Shown: in pieces, positions 25,052-34,094 of the stretch
How the letters are laid out: each line of letters opens with the position of its first letter
Numbering within the stretch: position 1 is the first letter of the stretch
Source of the DNA: Candidatus Polarisedimenticolaceae bacterium
Lineage (GTDB): Bacteria > Acidobacteriota > Polarisedimenticolia > Polarisedimenticolales > DASRJG01
Assembly (NCBI GenBank): GCA_036376135.1
Contig: DASVAW010000045.1
Location: 27,319-91,318 of the forward strand
Length of the DNA: 64,000 nucleotides
Direction: 5' to 3'
Position numbers and translations under genes: made by a program
Notes under the pieces: generated by a model
Database searches by the model: none
The model's input: only the letters and a program-made list of their open reading frames with translations
What the model was told of the DNA's origin: nothing

Positions 25052-26877
25052 TCCGGCGCCTCCTCGAACTGGAGCGCGTGGAGGCGCGCGTAGACCCCGC
25101 CTCGCGAGATCAGCTCCCGATGGGTCCCCTGCTCGACGATCCTCCCCTCCTCCATCACCAGGATGCGGTCGGCGCGGCGGATCGTCGCCAGCCGGTGCGC
25201 GATCACGACCGAAGTGCGCCCCTTCATCAGCTCCTCGAGGGCCTGCTGCACGGCCGTCTCGGATTCGCTGTCGAGGGCGGAGGTCGCCTCGTCGAGGATC
25301 AGGATCGGCGGGTCCTTCAGCAGCGCCCGCGCGATCGTGAGGCGCTGGCGCTGCCCCATCGACAGGCGCGCCCCGCGCTCCCCGATGACGGTGTCGTACC
25401 CCTCGGGGAGGTTCTCGATGAACGCGTGGGCGTGCGCCGCTTTGGCCGCCTCGACGACCCTCCCGATCGGGACGTCCGCGCGTCCGTAGGCGATGTTCGC
25501 GCGCACGGTCTCGTTGAACAGGACCGTCTCCTGGGTCACGAGGCCGATCTGCGTCCGCAGCGACGCGAGCGTGGCCGAGCGGAGGTCGACGCCGTCGATC
25601 GAGACCCTCCCCGCGGTCGGGTCGTAGAAACGCGGGACGAGGTTCGCGAGGGTGGACTTTCCCGATCCCGAGGAGCCCACGAGCGCGATCGTCTCCCCCT
25701 TCCGGATGGTGAGGTCGATCCCGTCGAGGACCTTCTCGTCGTCGTAGGCGAAGTCGACGGCTTCGAAACGGATCTCGCGGGCGAACGGCGGCAGCGGCGC
25801 CGCCCCCGGCCCGTCCTGGATCTCGCTCTCCCGGTCCATCATGTCGAACACGCGCCTTGCCGCCGCGATCGCCTGCTGCAGGTCGGTGTTGAGCGTGTTC
25901 AGCCGCCGAAGCGACATGAAGAGGTAGCCGAGCGAGCCGAGGATCACGAGGACGTCGCCGCCGTCGACCCGCCCCTTGGCGACCTGGCGTCCCGCGTACG
26001 CGAACAGCGCGGCCCCCGCGGCCCCTCCGAAGATCTCCATGACCGCCGGCGCGAGCGCCACCGCACGGGCCGCCTTGAGGTCGGCCCGCAACATGCGGTC
26101 GAGGGTGGCGCGGAAGCGGCCGATCTCGAACCGCTCCATCGCGAACCCCTGGACGACCTTCGCGCCGGTCACCGTCTCGGTGAGCAGGCTCGCCGTCTCG
26201 CCGAGGGTCTCCTGGGAGCGGGTCGCGGCCTTGCGCAGCCGCCTGGACAGGCGCACGAGCGGATAGGCCAGAAGCGGCAGGGCGACGAGGGCGACGCAGG
26301 TCAGCTTCCAGTCCTGGAGGAGCGCGAGGGCCAGCAGGAGCGGAATCTGCGAGGCGACGCGCACGAAGTCGGCGAGAACGTCCGTCACCACCTTCTGGAG
26401 CCGGGCGACGTCGGCGAGCACCCGCGACAGGATCGCGCCGGTCGGGTTCGCCTGGAAGAAGCGCAGCGACTGGTGGGCGATCGATTCGTAGAGGTCCGCT
26501 CGGAGGTCGCGGATGACCGAGGCCCCGGAGCGCATCACGAGATACTGGCCGAAGTAGATGAAGACGGCCCGGACGACGAAGATCACGAACAGGAGGAGCG
26601 GCACCTCGACGTACGCCCGGTCCTTGGCCCAGGCGAGGATCCGGTCGGTGGGGACCGCGCGCTTGACGGTCTCGAGGATGTCGAACCCCGCGGGGCGGGG
26701 TGCCGTCGACACCGCGGCCGCGGGCTCGCCGAGCTTCAGGACCTCGTTGCTCAGGGGCTTGAGGGTGCCGATGACCGCCGTCATCAGCGCCCCCGCGAGC
26801 AGCAGGAAAACCGACGCCAGGATGAAGCGCCCGAGGTACGGGCGCATGTAGCCGAAGATCCGGCGAAGTTCCTTCAC
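25048..26877 (-). CDS. msbA: MsbA-like lipid A ABC exporter
   Basis: The 609-residue half-transporter has six N-terminal membrane helices (about residues 15-340) and an ATPase domain with Walker A GSSGSGKST, Q-loop TQETVLFNE, signature LSMGQRQR, Walker B ILILDEATSALD and H-loop IAHRLATI. It probably flips lipid A-core across the inner membrane, which fits the surrounding LPS genes. The GTG at 26877 was chosen because TATAAT ends exactly 6 bases before it, so the message should be leaderless. It lies 17 bp after the antiporter stop. Confidence 0.9.
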   Translation of the reverse strand: MKELRRIFGYMRPYLGRFILASVFLLLAGALMTAVIGTLKPLSNEVLKLGEPAAAVSTAPRPAGFDILETVKRAVPTDRILAWAKDRAYVEVPLLLFVIFVVRAVFIYFGQYLVMRSGASVIRDLRADLYESIAHQSLRFFQANPTGAILSRVLADVARLQKVVTDVLADFVRVASQIPLLLALALLQDWKLTCVALVALPLLAYPLVRLSRRLRKAATRSQETLGETASLLTETVTGAKVVQGFAMERFEIGRFRATLDRMLRADLKAARAVALAPAVMEIFGGAAGAALFAYAGRQVAKGRVDGGDVLVILGSLGYLFMSLRRLNTLNTDLQQAIAAARRVFDMMDRESEIQDGPGAAPLPPFAREIRFEAVDFAYDDEKVLDGIDLTIRKGETIALVGSSGSGKSTLANLVPRFYDPTAGRVSIDGVDLRSATLASLRTQIGLVTQETVLFNETVRANIAYGRADVPIGRVVEAAKAAHAHAFIENLPEGYDTVIGERGARLSMGQRQRLTIARALLKDPPILILDEATSALDSESETAVQQALEELMKGRTSVVIAHRLATIRRADRILVMEEGRIVEQGTHRELISRGGVYARLHALQFEEAPE

Positions 26878-26883
26878 GCGCGG

Positions 26884-26889
26884 ATTATA
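26884..26889 (-). promoter_or_regulatory. -10 element of the ABC exporter gene
   Basis: On the minus strand a perfect TATAAT is followed by six bases and then the GTG start, placing +1 at or next to the start codon. No obvious -35 is present. It lies in the 16-bp gap after the antiporter stop, so the exporter has its own promoter. Confidence 0.6.
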
Positions 26890-26893
26890 GGCA

Positions 26894-28600
26894 TCAGGGA
26901 AGCACTTCCCCGCGATCGCGCGCCCGATTCCTGCGCGCCTCGCGCCTGGACGCAAGCGTTCCGCCCAGCGCCGCATCCACCGTCTCGAGGAGGTCCCGGG
27001 CCTCGTCCAGGCGCGGGAGGATCACGTCGTCGGCCCCCGCGGCGATCAGCGCCTCCACGTCCGAGAGCCGTTCCCCCCGCGCGACGAGCGTCACCCCGGG
27101 ATACCGGGCGCGCAGCGCCCTCACGATCCGCTCGTTGCTCGTTCCCTTGAGCAGGGAGTCCGGAATCGAGCTGATCACGATCGCGTCGGGGGCGACGCCG
27201 GCGTGTCGAAGCGTGTCCGGCTGCGCGAGGTCGCCGTAGACCGCGCGAACGCCCCGCCGCTTCAGCTCGGCGTGCACCTCGGGGTTGAAATCGACGACGA
27301 GGACGTCGCGGAGCCGCTCCGGCCGCTCCCGCGCGAGGTCGTCGAGGATCGAGCTCGCCGTCCGGAAGAACCCGAGGAGAACGATCCTCCCCTCGGCGGG
27401 GTGCGGCGCCGCCGCCTCGGGGGCGTCCCCCAGGTCCCGCCAACCGGCCCGCTTCATCCAGGGGATCACCCGGCGCACGATCCGGCCGGAGCGGACCATC
27501 GCGAACGTCGAGGCGACCGCGAGGCCGACGAAGGCCAGCGAGACGGTCCCCGAAAGCGCGGGGCTCACGTGCCCCGCCCCGACCCCCAGCGCCACGATCA
27601 CGAGCGAGAACTCGCTGACCTGCGAGAGATTCAAGGCCGGAAGCAGGCTCGCGCGCAGCCCCTGGCGCATCGCGTGCAGCACGGGGAAGACGGTCGCGAG
27701 CCGCGACGCGACGACGAACGCCGCGAGCCCCGCGGCGGCCCCGACGGCGCCGGCGTCCGGCCAGGGGATCCGCATCCCGAGCCCCACGAAGAACAGGGTC
27801 ACGAAGAAGTCGCGCAGCGTCGTGACCTTGGTGCCGACATCGAGAGCGTACGGGAAGGTCGACAGGGCGATGCCCGCGACGAGCGCCCCCATCTCGCGCG
27901 ACAGGTGCAGGAACTCCGCCAGCTCCCCCACCGCAAGGCACCAGGCGATCGCCCCGACGACGACGAGCTCGGGGACCCGCGCCACGCGGCGGAAGACGAA
28001 CGGGAGCACGAAGCGGCTGACGAGGAAGGTCGCGGCGAGAAGCAAGGACGCGCGGCCGAGCGACGCCGGGATCACCCCGATCGAGAAGCTCCCCAGGCTC
28101 GGCTGCACGGCCAGGAAGAGGATCGCCGCGAGATCCTGAAGGACGAGGATCCCCAGCGTGATCCGGCCGGGAAGCGTGTCGAGCTCCCCCTTGTCGTAGA
28201 GGACCTTGACGATGACGACGGTGCTCGAGAGCGCCCCCGCGACCCCGAGGTAGAGCGCGTCCCACCCTCCCGCGCCGAGGGGGTGCCCGAGCAGGCGGAA
28301 CAGGCCGACTCCGAGGAGAACGCCGGCGCCGATCTGGATGCCGGCCGCGATCGCGATCGTGCGCCCGGCCTCGAGGACCTTCTTCAGGTCGATCTCGAGG
28401 CCGATCATGAAGAGAAGGAAGATCAGGCCGAGCTCGGCGACCGCCTCGACCGACTCGGGGTGGCGGATGAGCCCGAACCCCTCGGCGCCCAGGGCGAACC
28501 CCGCCGCGAGGTAGGCGAGCAGGAGCGGCTGGCGGAGGGAGCTGGCCGCCGCGGCGAGAAGCCACGCCGCGGCGACGCAGAGGGTGAGATCGGCGAGCAC
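26894..28600 (-). CDS. CPA2-family cation/proton antiporter with TrkA-N-like domain
   Basis: The 568-residue protein has a Kef/CPA2-type membrane domain with about 12 helices (residues 1-390; GLIFLLFMIGLEIDLKKVL and LGRASLLLAATFLVS regions). A C-terminal Rossmann-like domain follows (about 415-540; VVDFNPEVHAELKRRGVRAV, GDLAQPDTLRHAGV). The nucleotide loop is LLGFFRTASS, so the usual GxGxxG glycines are partly missing and ligand sensing may differ. It exchanges K+ or Na+ for protons. The GTG start at 28600 lies 9 bp after the ndk stop. Confidence 0.88.
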   Translation of the reverse strand: MLADLTLCVAAAWLLAAAASSLRQPLLLAYLAAGFALGAEGFGLIRHPESVEAVAELGLIFLLFMIGLEIDLKKVLEAGRTIAIAAGIQIGAGVLLGVGLFRLLGHPLGAGGWDALYLGVAGALSSTVVIVKVLYDKGELDTLPGRITLGILVLQDLAAILFLAVQPSLGSFSIGVIPASLGRASLLLAATFLVSRFVLPFVFRRVARVPELVVVGAIAWCLAVGELAEFLHLSREMGALVAGIALSTFPYALDVGTKVTTLRDFFVTLFFVGLGMRIPWPDAGAVGAAAGLAAFVVASRLATVFPVLHAMRQGLRASLLPALNLSQVSEFSLVIVALGVGAGHVSPALSGTVSLAFVGLAVASTFAMVRSGRIVRRVIPWMKRAGWRDLGDAPEAAAPHPAEGRIVLLGFFRTASSILDDLARERPERLRDVLVVDFNPEVHAELKRRGVRAVYGDLAQPDTLRHAGVAPDAIVISSIPDSLLKGTSNERIVRALRARYPGVTLVARGERLSDVEALIAAGADDVILPRLDEARDLLETVDAALGGTLASRREARRNRARDRGEVLP

Positions 28601-28609
28601 CCGCCGACT

Positions 28610-29029
28610 TTACCGGACTTCCATCCCCCGGAAGAAGTACCCGATCTCGAACGCGGCGGTCTCGGGGGCGTCGGAGCCGTGGGTGCAGTTCCGCTCGATG
28701 TTCGTGCCGTAGAGCTTGCGCAGGGTGCCGTCCGCCGCCTTGGCGGGGTCGGTGGCGCCCATGACCTCGCGCCACTTCGCGATCGCCTCCTCACGCTCGA
28801 GGCACATCACGACGCACGGCCCCGACGACATGAACGCCGTGAGCCCGGAGAAGAACGGCCGCTCGCGGTGCACGGCGTAGAACCCCTCGGCCTCGGCCTT
28901 CGTCAGGTGCTGGAGGCGCATCGCGACGATGCGAAAACCCTCCTTCTCGATCCGGGCGAGCACGTGGCCCACGCTCCCGTTGGCCACGCCGTCCGGCTTC
29001 ACGATCGCAAACGTCCGCTGAAGGGCCAT
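28610..29029 (-). CDS. ndk: Nucleoside diphosphate kinase
   Basis: The 139-residue enzyme equilibrates NTP pools. It shows [11 protein letters not shown], the substrate loop [15 protein letters not shown] and the phospho-His block [12 protein letters not shown]. The RBS AGAAGGACACC precedes the ATG. It is 14 bp after sucD, which suits its supply of GTP or ATP from substrate-level phosphorylation by succinyl-CoA synthetase. Confidence 0.96.
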   Translation of the reverse strand: MALQRTFAIVKPDGVANGSVGHVLARIEKEGFRIVAMRLQHLTKAEAEGFYAVHRERPFFSGLTAFMSSGPCVVMCLEREEAIAKWREVMGATDPAKAADGTLRKLYGTNIERNCTHGSDAPETAAFEIGYFFRGMEVR

Positions 29030-29043
29030 GGTGTCCTTCTCTC

Positions 29044-29916
29044 CTAGCGCGCCAGCGCGTTCTGGATGGCCGCCCCGATCGTCGCCGGGGTGTCGACCAC
29101 GTGGATGCCCGCCTCGCGGAGGGCCTTCATCTTCTCGGCCGCCGTTCCCTTCCCGCCGGAGATGATCGCCCCGGCGTGCCCCATGCGGCGGCCCGGAGGG
29201 GCGGTCTGCCCGGCGATGAACGAAACGACCGGTTTCTTCACGTTCGCCTTCACGTACGCCGCCGCCTCCTCCTCCGCCGTCCCGCCGATCTCGCCGATCA
29301 TGACGATCGCCTCGGTGGCGGGGTCGGCGTTGAAGGCGGCGAGGCAGTCGATGAAGTTCGTCCCGTGGATCGGGTCGCCGCCGATCCCGATGCAGGTCGT
29401 CTGTCCCAGGCCGACGCGGGTGAGCTGGTCGACCGCCTCGTAGGTCAACGTCCCGGAGCGGGAGACGACGCCGACGTTCCCGGCCTTGTGGATGTGCCCG
29501 GGCATGATCCCGATCTTGCACTCCCCCGGAGTGATGATGCCGGGGCAGTTCGGCCCGATCAGGCGCGTCCTCGTCGTCTTCACGTACGCCATCACGCGCA
29601 TCATGTCCATCACCGGGATCCCCTCGGTGATGCAGACCACGAGCGGGACGTCGGCCGAGGCCGCCTCGAGGATCGCGTCGGCGGCGAACGGCGGGGGGAC
29701 GAAGATCACCGACGCGTTCGCGCCCGTCTCCTTCACGGCCTTGTCGACGGTGTCGAAGACCGGGACCCCCTCGTGGCTCGTCCCGCCCTTCCCGGGGGTG
29801 ACGCCGGCGACGACGTTCGTCCCGTAGGCCATCGCCTGCTTCGAGTGGAAGGTCCCTTCCTTGCCGGTGAATCCCTGGACGAGAAGGCGCGTGTGTTTTC
29901 CGACCCAGACGGCCAT
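29044..29916 (-). CDS. sucD: Succinyl-CoA synthetase alpha subunit
   Basis: The 290-residue subunit carries the CoA-binding Rossmann domain ([28 protein letters not shown]) and the phosphorylated His in [25 protein letters not shown] and [17 protein letters not shown] are also typical. It forms the TCA-cycle enzyme with the sucC product; the gene begins 2 bp after the sucC stop. Confidence 0.97.
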   Translation of the reverse strand: MAVWVGKHTRLLVQGFTGKEGTFHSKQAMAYGTNVVAGVTPGKGGTSHEGVPVFDTVDKAVKETGANASVIFVPPPFAADAILEAASADVPLVVCITEGIPVMDMMRVMAYVKTTRTRLIGPNCPGIITPGECKIGIMPGHIHKAGNVGVVSRSGTLTYEAVDQLTRVGLGQTTCIGIGGDPIHGTNFIDCLAAFNADPATEAIVMIGEIGGTAEEEAAAYVKANVKKPVVSFIAGQTAPPGRRMGHAGAIISGGKGTAAEKMKALREAGIHVVDTPATIGAAIQNALAR

Positions 29917-29918
29917 CG

Positions 29919-31109
29919 CTACCTCCCCGCCGCGGCGACGACCTTCTCGGCCGCGTCCTTCATCCCGTCCGCCACGAGGAACGCGAGGCCGGAGTTCTTG
30001 AGGATCTCGCGCCCCTGCTCGACGTTGGTTCCCTCGAGCCTCACGACGATCGGCACCTTCACGCCCACCGTCTTCGCCGCGGCGACGACCCCCGCGGCGA
30101 CGACGTCGCAGCGCATGATCCCGCCGAAGATGTTGATGAGCACCGCCTTCACGTGCGGGTCGGCGAGCAGGATGCGGAACGCGTTCGTGACCATCTCCTC
30201 GGTGGCGCCGCCGCCGACGTCGAGGAAGTTGGCGGGCGAACCTCCGTGGTGCTTGATGATGTCCATCGTGCCCATCGCGAGGCCGGCGCCGTTGACCATG
30301 CACGCGACGTTGCCGTCGAGCTTGATGTAGTTGAGGTTGTACTTCGACGCCTCGACCTCGAGGGGATCCTCCTCGGTGAGGTCGCGCAGCGCCTTGAGGT
30401 CGGCGTGCCGGTAGAGGGCGCTGTCGTCGAAGTTGACCTTCGCGTCGAGGGCGAGCACGCGTCCGTCCGACGTGGTGATCAGCGGGTTGATCTCGACCAT
30501 CGAGGCGTCGGTTTTCACGAACGCCTCGTAGAGCGCCCCGACGAGCTTCGCGCACTGCGAGGCGAGCGCGGGCTCCATCCCGAGGCCGTAGGCGATCTTC
30601 CGCCCGATCCACGGCTGGTACCCCTGCACCGGATCGACGACGACCTTGAGCATGGCTTCGGGACGCGTCGCGGCGACCACTTCGATCTCGGTCCCGCCCT
30701 CCGCGGAGGCGATGAAGACCGGCGCCTGCGCCGCCCGGTCCATGAGCACCGCGAGGTAGTACTCGCCGACGATCTTCATCCCCTCTTCCACGAGGACGCG
30801 GCGGACTTCCTTCCCCTCGGGGCCGCTCTGGATCGTGACGAGGGTCTTCCCGAGCATCTTCCCGGCGACCTCGGCGGCGTGATCGGGCCCGTCGCAGACG
30901 ACGACTCCGCCCAGGGGCGGCGTCACGTCCTTGAATCGCCCCTTCCCCCGCCCGCCGGCGTGGATCTGGGACTTCACGACGACCTTCGGGGTTCCCAGGC
31001 GTCGGGCGATCTCGCGCACCGCCTCGGGAGTCTCCGCGACCTCTCCGTTGGGAACCGGGACCCCGAACGGCTTGAGGACGGCTTTGGCCTGGTACTCGTG
31101 GATCTTCAC
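29919..31109 (-). CDS. sucC: Succinyl-CoA synthetase beta subunit
   Basis: The 396-residue ATP-grasp subunit begins [18 protein letters not shown], with [39 protein letters not shown] and [13 protein letters not shown]. It is first of the sucC-sucD-ndk operon. The GTG start has GGAGGCGCGGCC upstream and a TATAAT about 45 bases upstream. Confidence 0.97.
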   Translation of the reverse strand: MKIHEYQAKAVLKPFGVPVPNGEVAETPEAVREIARRLGTPKVVVKSQIHAGGRGKGRFKDVTPPLGGVVVCDGPDHAAEVAGKMLGKTLVTIQSGPEGKEVRRVLVEEGMKIVGEYYLAVLMDRAAQAPVFIASAEGGTEIEVVAATRPEAMLKVVVDPVQGYQPWIGRKIAYGLGMEPALASQCAKLVGALYEAFVKTDASMVEINPLITTSDGRVLALDAKVNFDDSALYRHADLKALRDLTEEDPLEVEASKYNLNYIKLDGNVACMVNGAGLAMGTMDIIKHHGGSPANFLDVGGGATEEMVTNAFRILLADPHVKAVLINIFGGIMRCDVVAAGVVAAAKTVGVKVPIVVRLEGTNVEQGREILKNSGLAFLVADGMKDAAEKVVAAAGR

Positions 31110-31153
31110 GGCCGCGCCTCCGGGTTGGAAAACGGACGGGAAAAAGGCGCGCG

Positions 31154-31159
31154 ATTATA
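31154..31159 (-). promoter_or_regulatory. -10 element of the sucCD-ndk operon
   Basis: A perfect TATAAT on the minus strand gives a leader of about 38 bases that includes the RBS CGGAGG. No recognisable -35 is present at standard distance. Confidence 0.55.
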
Positions 31160-31206
31160 GGAAACGGGGGGAGGGGCGTCCAATCCGGCGGTGTCGGCGC
31201 GGCGGG

Positions 31207-31237
31207 CGCTCCGCGGGCGCGTCACGCCCGCGGAGCG
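31207..31237 (-). terminator. Strong hairpin downstream of the YtxH gene
   Basis: A perfect 13-bp stem, CGCTCCGCGGGCG and CGCCCGCGGAGCG, with the loop CGTCA lies 7 bases after the YtxH stop. It has no T-run on either strand, so it is a hairpin of the kind found at mRNA 3' ends rather than a classic intrinsic terminator. Confidence 0.5.
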
Positions 31238-31244
31238 AAACCGA

Positions 31245-31511
31245 TCAGTGCCCGACGTGCGACTCGTCGCCGCCGGGCGTCGACGCGAGCTCCTGGCGCG
31301 CGGCCTTCATCGCGCGCGCGGCGCGATCGTAGGCGCCGCCGACCACGAGCGTGGTCTTCTCCCCGGCGGTGCGAACGGCTTCGCCGATCCGCTCCCGGGT
31401 TTCCTTTCCGCTGCGCGGGGCGGTGAGGAGCGCGGTCACGGCGCCGGCGACGGCGCCGCCGAGGAAGGCGACCAGAATCTGGGTGCCGCTGAATCCACGG
31501 TTCTCGATCAT
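31245..31511 (-). CDS. YtxH-domain small envelope protein
   Basis: The 88-residue protein has one N-terminal membrane helix (FLGGAVAGAVTALLTAP) directly followed by RSGKETRERIGEAVRTAGEK, the YtxH signature. These small anchored, helical proteins are often stress-related; exact function is unknown. It overlaps the preceding DUF948-like gene by ATGA, so the two are coupled. Confidence 0.85.
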   Translation of the reverse strand: MIENRGFSGTQILVAFLGGAVAGAVTALLTAPRSGKETRERIGEAVRTAGEKTTLVVGGAYDRAARAMKAARQELASTPGGDESHVGH

Positions 31512-31948
31512 GGGGGGCCTCCTTGTGGGGAATCGACACGTTGCCTCGAGTCCGGTCTCCCCTCGACGTCGCGAACCTCTTCGCGCTCCGGCGCGAACGC
31601 CGCGCGCAGCCCCTCCGTGATCGCGGGGCCGAGCACCGATCCGACCGTCGTGACCGTCTGGACCGCGCCCCGGAGCCGCGACGCGGAATCGGCGAGCTCG
31701 CGCAGATTCGCGAGCAGCTCCTTGGCGTCCTTCACGCTTCCCTCGAGGTCGACCCCGGCGCGGTTCAGACGCGCGGCGACCGCGCTCACGTCCTCGACGA
31801 GCCGATCGACCTTGCGCCCGGTTCCCTCGAACCAGACCTCGGCGACGCGGAACGTCCGCCGCGCCTGCAGGATCGCGGGGATCAGCGCTCCGGCCACGAC
31901 CCCGAGCAGCACGAGCAGGATCACCACGACCACGTCGGACATGCTCAT
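31508..31948 (-). CDS. DUF948-like membrane-anchored coiled-coil protein
   Basis: The 146-residue protein has an N-terminal helix (VVVVILLVLLGVVAGALIPAI, shortened: VVVVILLVLLGVVAGAL) and then an amphipathic helical region with AEVWFEGTGRKVDRLVEDV, as in DUF948 proteins that pair with YtxH. Two in-frame ATGs lie six bases apart at 31948 and 31942; neither has a strong RBS. Function is unknown; a role in envelope stress is suggested only by its partner. Confidence 0.72.
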   Translation of the reverse strand: MSMSDVVVVILLVLLGVVAGALIPAILQARRTFRVAEVWFEGTGRKVDRLVEDVSAVAARLNRAGVDLEGSVKDAKELLANLRELADSASRLRGAVQTVTTVGSVLGPAITEGLRAAFAPEREEVRDVEGRPDSRQRVDSPQGGPP

Positions 31949-31987
31949 GCGATCGAGGCTAGACCCGTGCCCCCCGAGGCGCAAACG

Positions 31988-32629
31988 TCATGCGGGTCCG
32001 TCGAACAGCGCCCTCGCGGGGAGCAGCGTGAACGACATGCGGTGGATCCGGCACGGCCCGAGGCGGCGGATCGCGTCGCGGTGGGACTCGGTCGGGTACC
32101 CCTTGTGCTCGGCGAAGCCGTACCCGGGGTACTCGGCGTCGTAGCGGAGCATCAACGCGTCGCGCTCGGTCTTCGCGAGGATCGACGCGGCCGCGATCGC
32201 GTGGCACTTCGCGTCTCCCTTGACGATCGGCTCCTGCGGCGCGGTCACCCCGGGGATCCTCCGCGCGTCGACGAGGACGTGCTCGGGCTCGATTCCGAGC
32301 CCCGCGACCGCGCGCCGCATCGCCTCGAGCGAGGCGCGCAGGATGTTGATCCGGTCGATCTCGTCGGGCTCGACGGCGACGACGCAGCAGGCGGCCGCCG
32401 TCGCCCGGATCTCGACGGCGAGCTCGGCCCTGCGGATCGGGGTCAGTTGCTTCGAATCGTTGACTCCCTGGATGCCGACCCCGGGAGGGAAGACGACCGC
32501 CGCGGCGACGACCGGCCCCGCGAGGGGGCCGACGCCCGCCTCGTCCACGCCCGCGATCCGGGTGAGTCCCGAGTCCCAGAGCTCGCGCTCGCGGCGGAGG
32601 AGGTTCGCGAGCTTCCGGCCGGGGGTCAC
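31988..32629 (-). CDS. rnhB: Ribonuclease HII
   Basis: The 213-residue enzyme removes ribonucleotides and RNA primers from DNA. The active-site block is IAGVDEAGVGPLAGPVVAAA with Asp-Glu, then VNDSKQLTP, ILVDAR-like VLVDARRIPG, and KGDAKCHAIAAASILAKTERD with the remaining acidic residues. The GTG start overlaps the TGA of the DUF309 gene. Confidence 0.95.
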   Translation of the reverse strand: MTPGRKLANLLRRERELWDSGLTRIAGVDEAGVGPLAGPVVAAAVVFPPGVGIQGVNDSKQLTPIRRAELAVEIRATAAACCVVAVEPDEIDRINILRASLEAMRRAVAGLGIEPEHVLVDARRIPGVTAPQEPIVKGDAKCHAIAAASILAKTERDALMLRYDAEYPGYGFAEHKGYPTESHRDAIRRLGPCRIHRMSFTLLPARALFDGPA

Positions 32630-32943
32630 GGCATCTCCCGCTCGAGCGCGTCGAGGAACGCGGCCGTGTTGACGCCGTCGTGCGCGGGGAGGAACGGTGC
32701 GAGGCGCTTCCGGCAGGAGGCCGCCAGACCCCGCGCCCCGGCGACGTTTCCCCTCGAGGCGTGATGGCGCGCGACCGCCGCCTGGATCAGGCCCTGGTAG
32801 AAGTCGCGGTCGGCTTCGCGGTAGTCCATCCAGAACGCCTCGAGGATCTCGTGCGCCTCGAAGTACGCCCCCGCTTCGTATCGCTCGAAGAAGGCGGCGA
32901 CGCGCGGGTCGGGGTGCACGGGGCGGAGTGTACAATCCGCCAT
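32626..32943 (-). CDS. DUF309 family protein
   Basis: The 105-residue helical protein has the family signature [14 protein letters not shown] and [19 protein letters not shown]. Function is unknown. The ATG at 32943 is used here, but the gpmA -10 (TACAAT) lies inside the first codons. An in-frame GTG at 32919 would shorten the protein by 8 residues and may be the real start. It is coupled to rnhB by a four-base overlap. Confidence 0.85.
   Translation of the reverse strand: MADCTLRPVHPDPRVAAFFERYEAGAYFEAHEILEAFWMDYREADRDFYQGLIQAAVARHHASRGNVAGARGLAASCRKRLAPFLPAHDGVNTAAFLDALEREMP
32931..32936 (+). promoter_or_regulatory. -10 element of gpmA
   Basis: TACAAT, 34 bases before the gpmA ATG, inside the start of the divergent DUF309 gene. 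Predicted leader is about 27 bases with GGGAG as RBS. Confidence 0.5.
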
Positions 32944-32969
32944 CCCTTGTTCGATCGGGAGAACCGCCG

Positions 32970-33722
32970 ATGTACAAGCTCGTCCTCGTCCGCCACGGTC
33001 AGAGCACCTGGAACCTCGAGAACCGTTTCACCGGCTGGACCGACGTCGACATCACCGATCAAGGCACCGCCGAGGCCCACGCGGGTGCGAAGGCATTGAA
33101 GGACGCCGGGTACACCTTCGACATCGCCTACACCTCGGTCCTGAGGCGCGCGATCCGGACCTTGTGGATCGTCCTCGACGACATGGACCTGATGTGGATT
33201 CCGGTCGTGCGCTCGTGGCGGCTCAACGAGCGGCACTACGGCGCGCTGCAGGGACTGAACAAGGCCGAGATGGCCGAGAAGTACGGCGAGGAGCAGGTCA
33301 AGATCTGGCGCCGATCCTACGCGACGCCCCCTCCCGCCCTCGAGCTCGACGACCCGAGGCACCCGAAGTTCGACCCGCGCTACGCGGGGTTGACGCCGGA
33401 CCAGCTCCCGGCCTGTGAGTCCCTGAAGGACACCGTCGCGCGTTTCCTCCCCTACTGGCACGAGACGATCGCGCCGACGGTGAAGAGCGGGAAGAAGGTC
33501 CTGATCGCCGCCCACGGGAACTCGCTGCGGGCCCTCGTGAAGTACCTCGACGGCATCAGCGAGGAGGCGATCGTCGGCCTCAACATCCCGACCGGCATTC
33601 CGCTCGTCTACGAGCTCGACGCGAGCCTCAAGCCGCTGAAGCACTACTACCTCGGCGACGAGGAGGCGGTGCGCAAGGCCGCCGAGGCCGTGGCGAACCA
33701 GGGCAGGGCCCAAAAACCCTAG
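32970..33722 (+). CDS. gpmA: 2,3-BPG-dependent phosphoglycerate mutase
   Basis: Glycolytic mutase, 250 residues. It has the phospho-His motif [34 protein letters not shown], and the second His in [18 protein letters not shown]. Length matches the dimeric or tetrameric dPGM of E. coli. It is followed by a ferredoxin gene with its own promoter. Confidence 0.97.
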   Translation: MYKLVLVRHGQSTWNLENRFTGWTDVDITDQGTAEAHAGAKALKDAGYTFDIAYTSVLRRAIRTLWIVLDDMDLMWIPVVRSWRLNERHYGALQGLNKAEMAEKYGEEQVKIWRRSYATPPPALELDDPRHPKFDPRYAGLTPDQLPACESLKDTVARFLPYWHETIAPTVKSGKKVLIAAHGNSLRALVKYLDGISEEAIVGLNIPTGIPLVYELDASLKPLKHYYLGDEEAVRKAAEAVANQGRAQKP

Positions 33723-33728
33723 GAAGTC

Positions 33729-33770
33729 TTGACCCCCGTCAAGGCGCGGCGCGCGGGGAGGCGGCATAGT
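33729..33770 (+). promoter_or_regulatory. FNR/CRP-like box and -10 upstream of the ferredoxin
   Basis: TTGACCCCCGTCAA (33729-33742) is an inverted repeat CTTGAC-CCCC-GTCAAG with the spacing of FNR-family boxes (TTGAT-N4-ATCAA). A -10-like CATAGT lies at 33765-33770. If transcription starts 7 bases after it, the box is centred at -41.5, the class II activator position. The regulator itself is not in the window. Confidence 0.45.
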
Positions 33771-33803
33771 TGGCCCCCGGTTTCGACCGAGAGGAGAGAC
33801 GAC

Positions 33804-34064
33804 ATGCCGTTCATCATCGCCGAGCCCTGCATCAACACGAAGGACACCGCGTGCGTGGACGTGTGTCCCGTGGACTGCATCCACCCGACGAAGAACGAAG
33901 CCGAGTTCGAGGCCGCCGCCCAGCTCTACATCAACCCGGTCGAGTGCATCGACTGCGGCGCGTGCGAGCCGGCGTGCCCGGTCGAGGCGATCTTCGAGCA
34001 GGAGGCCCTCCCTGACAAGTGGAAGAGCTTCATCGAGGTGAACGCGAACTACTTCAACAAGTAG
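33804..34064 (+). CDS. fdxA: Seven-iron ferredoxin
   Basis: The 86-residue electron carrier has one cluster motif CINTKDTACVDVCPVDC, with the spacing of the 3Fe-4S site of Thermus-type ferredoxins, and one complete 4Fe-4S motif CIDCGACEPACPVEAI. The C-terminal extension (FEQEALPDKWKSFIEVN) is typical. RBS GAGGAGAG precedes the ATG. The redox partners are not evident from the neighbours. Confidence 0.93.
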   Translation: MPFIIAEPCINTKDTACVDVCPVDCIHPTKNEAEFEAAAQLYINPVECIDCGACEPACPVEAIFEQEALPDKWKSFIEVNANYFNK

Positions 34065-34094
34065 CCTGCGCATCGGCGCGACGTCGTCGGGGTC

